Part shown: positions 5,200 through 7,171 of the stretch, piece after piece
Layout: each line of letters begins with the position of its first letter
How positions within the stretch are numbered: position 1 is the stretch's first letter
Origin: an uncultured Pseudomonadota bacterium
Lineage (GTDB): Bacteria > Desulfobacterota_B > Binatia > UBA9968
Assembly: GCA_946478635.1 (NCBI GenBank)
Contig: CAMLCX010000244.1
Location: forward strand, 1 to 7,171
Reading direction: 5' to 3'
Length of the DNA stretch: 7,171 nucleotides
The notes under the pieces: model-generated
The model's input: only the letters and a program-made list of their open reading frames with translations
What the model was told of the DNA's origin: nothing
Database searches by the model: none
Program-made: the position numbers and the translations under genes

Positions 5200-5709
5200 A
5201 TGGCAGATTACCCGCTCTCGGCGAGCACCATTAAGGACCAGTTCAAACGCGCCGGCATTCGCTTCGTCGTTGCCTTGCCGGATCGCGTGACCAGTCATTA
5301 CTTGCTAAAAGGGATTCTTGCCGACCCTGATTTTCACGTCGTGCAAGTGTGTAAAGAAGATGAAGGCGTGTCGATTTGTAGCGGGCTTTACGCCTCGGGT
5401 CACAAATCGGTATTCATGATGCAGTACACCGGCTTTCTCGACTCCATCAACGCGATTCGCGGTGTGGCGGTCGAGGGACATTTTCCGGTATGCATGGTCG
5501 TCGGTCTGCTGGGCAAAGAGCCGGATGTGGCGCCCACACAATCGAAAAAATACGGCGTCAAGATCATCGAGCCGATCCTCGACGTCATGGGGATCGGGCA
5601 TCATCTGATCGAGCGCGATTCGGACGCCGGCCAGATCAGCGCCATCATCGAAAAAACATTTGCAAGTTCTTCGCCCTCGGCCATTCTGATCGGAAGGGAG
5701 CCACGCTGA
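5200..5709 (+). CDS. Thiamine pyrophosphate enzyme, PYR-domain subunit (sulfopyruvate/phosphonopyruvate decarboxylase alpha-like)
   Basis: A 169-residue protein with only the N-terminal (pyrimidine-binding) domain of a TPP-dependent 2-oxoacid decarboxylase. It resembles ComD, the alpha subunit of sulfopyruvate decarboxylase, and the N-terminal half of phosphonopyruvate decarboxylase. The VVALPDRVTS segment (23-32) is the first loop. The VCKEDEGVSICSGLYASG stretch (50-67) carries Glu55, the expected glutamate that activates the TPP aminopyrimidine. MMQYTGFLDSINAI (73-86) and FPVCMVVGLLG (95-105) follow as in the family. Its partner starts 2 nt after its stop, so the two are made together and presumably form an alpha-beta complex. 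The true substrate may be sulfopyruvate, phosphonopyruvate or another short 2-oxoacid. No coenzyme M or phosphonate genes are visible to decide. Confidence 0.88.
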   Translation: MADYPLSASTIKDQFKRAGIRFVVALPDRVTSHYLLKGILADPDFHVVQVCKEDEGVSICSGLYASGHKSVFMMQYTGFLDSINAIRGVAVEGHFPVCMVVGLLGKEPDVAPTQSKKYGVKIIEPILDVMGIGHHLIERDSDAGQISAIIEKTFASSSPSAILIGREPR

Positions 5710-5711
5710 CC

Positions 5712-6278
5712 ATGATGAAACGGGATGAGATGCTCAAAGCATTCGCGCGCCAACGCAAGGACGAGATCGTCGTCGCGGTTTACATGGCCGCCCAGGAGAT
5801 CACCCATATCCAGCCGAACGATTTGAATTACACTTTCGTCGGCGCCATGGGACAGGGCTCTTCCCATGCGCTGGGCCTGGCGCTCGGGCGTCCGGACAAA
5901 AAGGTCGTCGTCTTCGACGGCGACGGCAGCTTGTTGATGAATCTCGGCAGTCTCGTGACGATCGCCAACCAGGCGCCGAAAAACTATATCCACTGCTTGT
6001 GTGAGAACGGCTGCTACGAAACCAACGGATCGGTTCTTACGCCGCGCTCCGGTCAAATTCGCTTTGCGGATTTGGCGAAAACCGCCGGCTATCGCAAGAC
6101 CTATGAAATTTCGGATCTCGCCGAATGGGAACGTGAACTGCCTAACATTCTTAAATCGGATGGTCCAGTGTTTGTCACTCTCAAAGTCGAACCAGGTGAA
6201 ACCTATCCGGAAAACTTTCCACGCCTCTACAGCATCGAGCACCGGGAAAAATTTCGACGGACATTGGCAAGCAGTTAA
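5712..6278 (+). CDS. Thiamine pyrophosphate enzyme, PP-domain subunit (sulfopyruvate/phosphonopyruvate decarboxylase beta-like)
   Basis: A 188-residue protein equal to the C-terminal, diphosphate- and Mg-binding half of a TPP decarboxylase, ComE-like. FVGAMGQGSSHALGLALG (42-59) is the family's cofactor loop. VVVFDGDGSLLMNLGS (65-80) starts the TPP motif, which closes about 25 residues later at ENGCYETNGS (98-107); the Asp71 and Asn99 positions ligate Mg-diphosphate. DLAKTAGY (120-127) and the final VFVTLKVEPG also fit. The frame is open far upstream (from 5490), but that part overlaps the alpha-subunit gene in another frame. The ATG at 5712 is chosen because it is 2 nt after the alpha stop and has GGAAGGGAG 10-20 nt upstream; ATG 5715 is possible. 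The split into two subunits on adjacent genes matches ComD/ComE organisation. Confidence 0.9.
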   Translation: MMKRDEMLKAFARQRKDEIVVAVYMAAQEITHIQPNDLNYTFVGAMGQGSSHALGLALGRPDKKVVVFDGDGSLLMNLGSLVTIANQAPKNYIHCLCENGCYETNGSVLTPRSGQIRFADLAKTAGYRKTYEISDLAEWERELPNILKSDGPVFVTLKVEPGETYPENFPRLYSIEHREKFRRTLASS

Positions 6279-6391
6279 TTAATTTACAGCGCCATCGCCT
6301 AACATCTCTTGCTCGAGTTCCGAATCAACCTCTGGACGCGAGACTTTAGACGCCAAACCTTCTCTACGGCCGTCGTCACCCCTAACTTGCT
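6279..6391. other. Intergenic gap before the transporter gene
   Basis: A 113-nt gap with no coding region or clear terminator. It contains three 7-nt steps of the form RGACNNN (GGACGCG, AGACTTT, AGACGCC; 6334-6354), overlapping the near match to 5111-5122. Shine-Dalgarno sequence before the transporter ATG is not evident. Confidence 0.4.
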
Positions 6392-7171
6392 ATGACTTCA
6401 GAGGCGACGGCCCAAGTTCTCGCATTCATAACTTCTATTTTCTACGCGTCGGCATTGGTCTCGGCGCGCGTGGGTATGCGCTACTCCACGCCCACGACGG
6501 TCACCTTGGTGTCGATCCTGATGCAGAATCTAATCCTGTGGACGGCGGTGTTCGTGATCGGCGGGGGCCATGCCGTTCCGCTCTCGGGCATTCTGCTTTT
6601 CACTCTGGTCGGCCTGTTTCAGCTGGGCGTTCGTTTGTTCGCCTACACGGGCGTGGAAAAGATCGGCGCATCGCGCAGCAGCGCGCTGCAGTCGGTGAGC
6701 CCGCTTTTCAGCGCCGCCATTGCCGTGGTGATCCTCGGTGAGGAGACCTCGCTGCTGATCCTCCTCGGCACATTGTTGATCGTCTCAGGCATCGTGCTGG
6801 TATCCTGGCGGCCGGAAGAGCAGGTGCGCGACTTTCGCCGCTGGCATTTGCTGCTGCCCCTTGCCGCCGCTTTTCTCACCGGGATGAATCATCCGATCCG
6901 GCGCTACGTGCTCACCATGGCCAATGAGCCGCTGTTTTTCTCGGCTCTCATGGGCACGGTGTCGCTCTTCGGTTTTTTAGTCTATCTTTTGCTCTCACCG
7001 CGATCGCAGCGTCTGGTGTGGAATCGCCGGGCGATCGGTCCATTTCTCTGCACGGGATTGTGTGAAACCTTTTCCATTCTGTTCATCATCACCGCGATCA
7101 GCCTGGGCCGGGTTGTGATCGTCGCGCCGATCGCCGCCAGCTATCCCGTATGGTCCATGATCGAGGCACGG
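6392..7171 (+). CDS. EamA/DMT-superfamily transporter, 3' end cut by window edge
   Basis: An open frame of 260 codons from ATG 6392 to the last base, with no stop inside the window. A TAA three codons upstream (6383-6385) limits the start. The product is very hydrophobic, with about eight or nine membrane helices visible at roughly residues 7-25, 36-57, 66-84, 94-115, 119-139, 152-166, 181-201, 216-234 and 238-257. The first EamA repeat is recognisable by GASRSSALQSVSPLFSAAIAVVILGEE (92-118, with the typical Pro and Glu-Glu) followed by a last helix. A second repeat starts after the cytoplasmic loop SWRPEEQVRDFRRW (138-151). Full EamA proteins have ten helices and about 290-310 residues, so some 40 residues are missing. 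It is an inner-membrane permease of unknown substrate, 113 nt after the decarboxylase pair and possibly in the same operon. Confidence 0.87.
   Translation, partial: MTSEATAQVLAFITSIFYASALVSARVGMRYSTPTTVTLVSILMQNLILWTAVFVIGGGHAVPLSGILLFTLVGLFQLGVRLFAYTGVEKIGASRSSALQSVSPLFSAAIAVVILGEETSLLILLGTLLIVSGIVLVSWRPEEQVRDFRRWHLLLPLAAAFLTGMNHPIRRYVLTMANEPLFFSALMGTVSLFGFLVYLLLSPRSQRLVWNRRAIGPFLCTGLCETFSILFIITAISLGRVVIVAPIAASYPVWSMIEAR

Noticed and set aside
5490..5711. The 5' extension of the beta-subunit frame inside the alpha-subunit gene
   Set aside because: The extension's translation is Arg/His-rich and unrelated to TPP enzymes. The family N-terminus begins at the ATG at 5712.
5601..6242. A 213-codon minus-strand open frame opposite the decarboxylase pair
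   Set aside because: The plus-strand proteins carry cofactor motifs. The minus frame is a codon-bias shadow.

Overview
The window looks like a chromosomal stretch of a free-living, probably uncultured, Gram-negative-type bacterium with moderately high GC (upper 50s by eye). The gene mix is a molybdenum hydroxylase, CoxG, a GMC oxidoreductase, a two-subunit TPP decarboxylase and an EamA transporter. This is common in Proteobacteria and in soil, marine or sponge-associated lineages near the old Deltaproteobacteria and Tectomicrobia. The sequence alone does not fix the taxon. I see no rRNA, tRNA, CRISPR array or phage gene.

Layout. 1-783 is the C-terminal third of a CoxL/xanthine-dehydrogenase-type molybdopterin subunit, cut by the left edge. 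An OsmC-family gene follows 3 nt later (787-1335). A REP-associated tyrosine transposase (RAYT, 1378-1962) comes next. It has a perfect REP-like palindrome at its stop codon, a second one inside its coding region, and a degenerate relative just upstream. After a 187-nt gap with no clear gene, pdxH lies on the minus strand (2170-2748). It diverges from a coxG-like SRPBCC gene (2902-3354). A 128-nt palindromic repeat separates coxG from a complete GMC oxidoreductase gene (3514-5031). A 168-nt gap with GTTCAA-type heptamer repeats leads to an adjacent gene pair (5200-5709 and 5712-6278). The pair encodes the PYR-domain and PP-domain subunits of a sulfopyruvate/phosphonopyruvate-decarboxylase-like enzyme. 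An EamA/DMT transporter gene (6392 onward) runs off the right edge.

How the genes may work together (inference). The plus-strand genes suggest a small-molecule oxidation module. A GMC flavoprotein oxidises an alcohol, a Mo-hydroxylase with CoxG-assisted maturation hydroxylates or oxidises an intermediate, a TPP enzyme decarboxylates a 2-oxoacid, and a DMT permease moves a substrate or product. No substrate can be named. pdxH and the RAYT appear to be unrelated passengers.

The most interesting non-coding content is the RAYT/REP unit, where the REP head supplies the RAYT stop codon and another REP sits in frame inside the gene. The two intergenic repeat structures at 3357-3484 and 5039-5181 come next.
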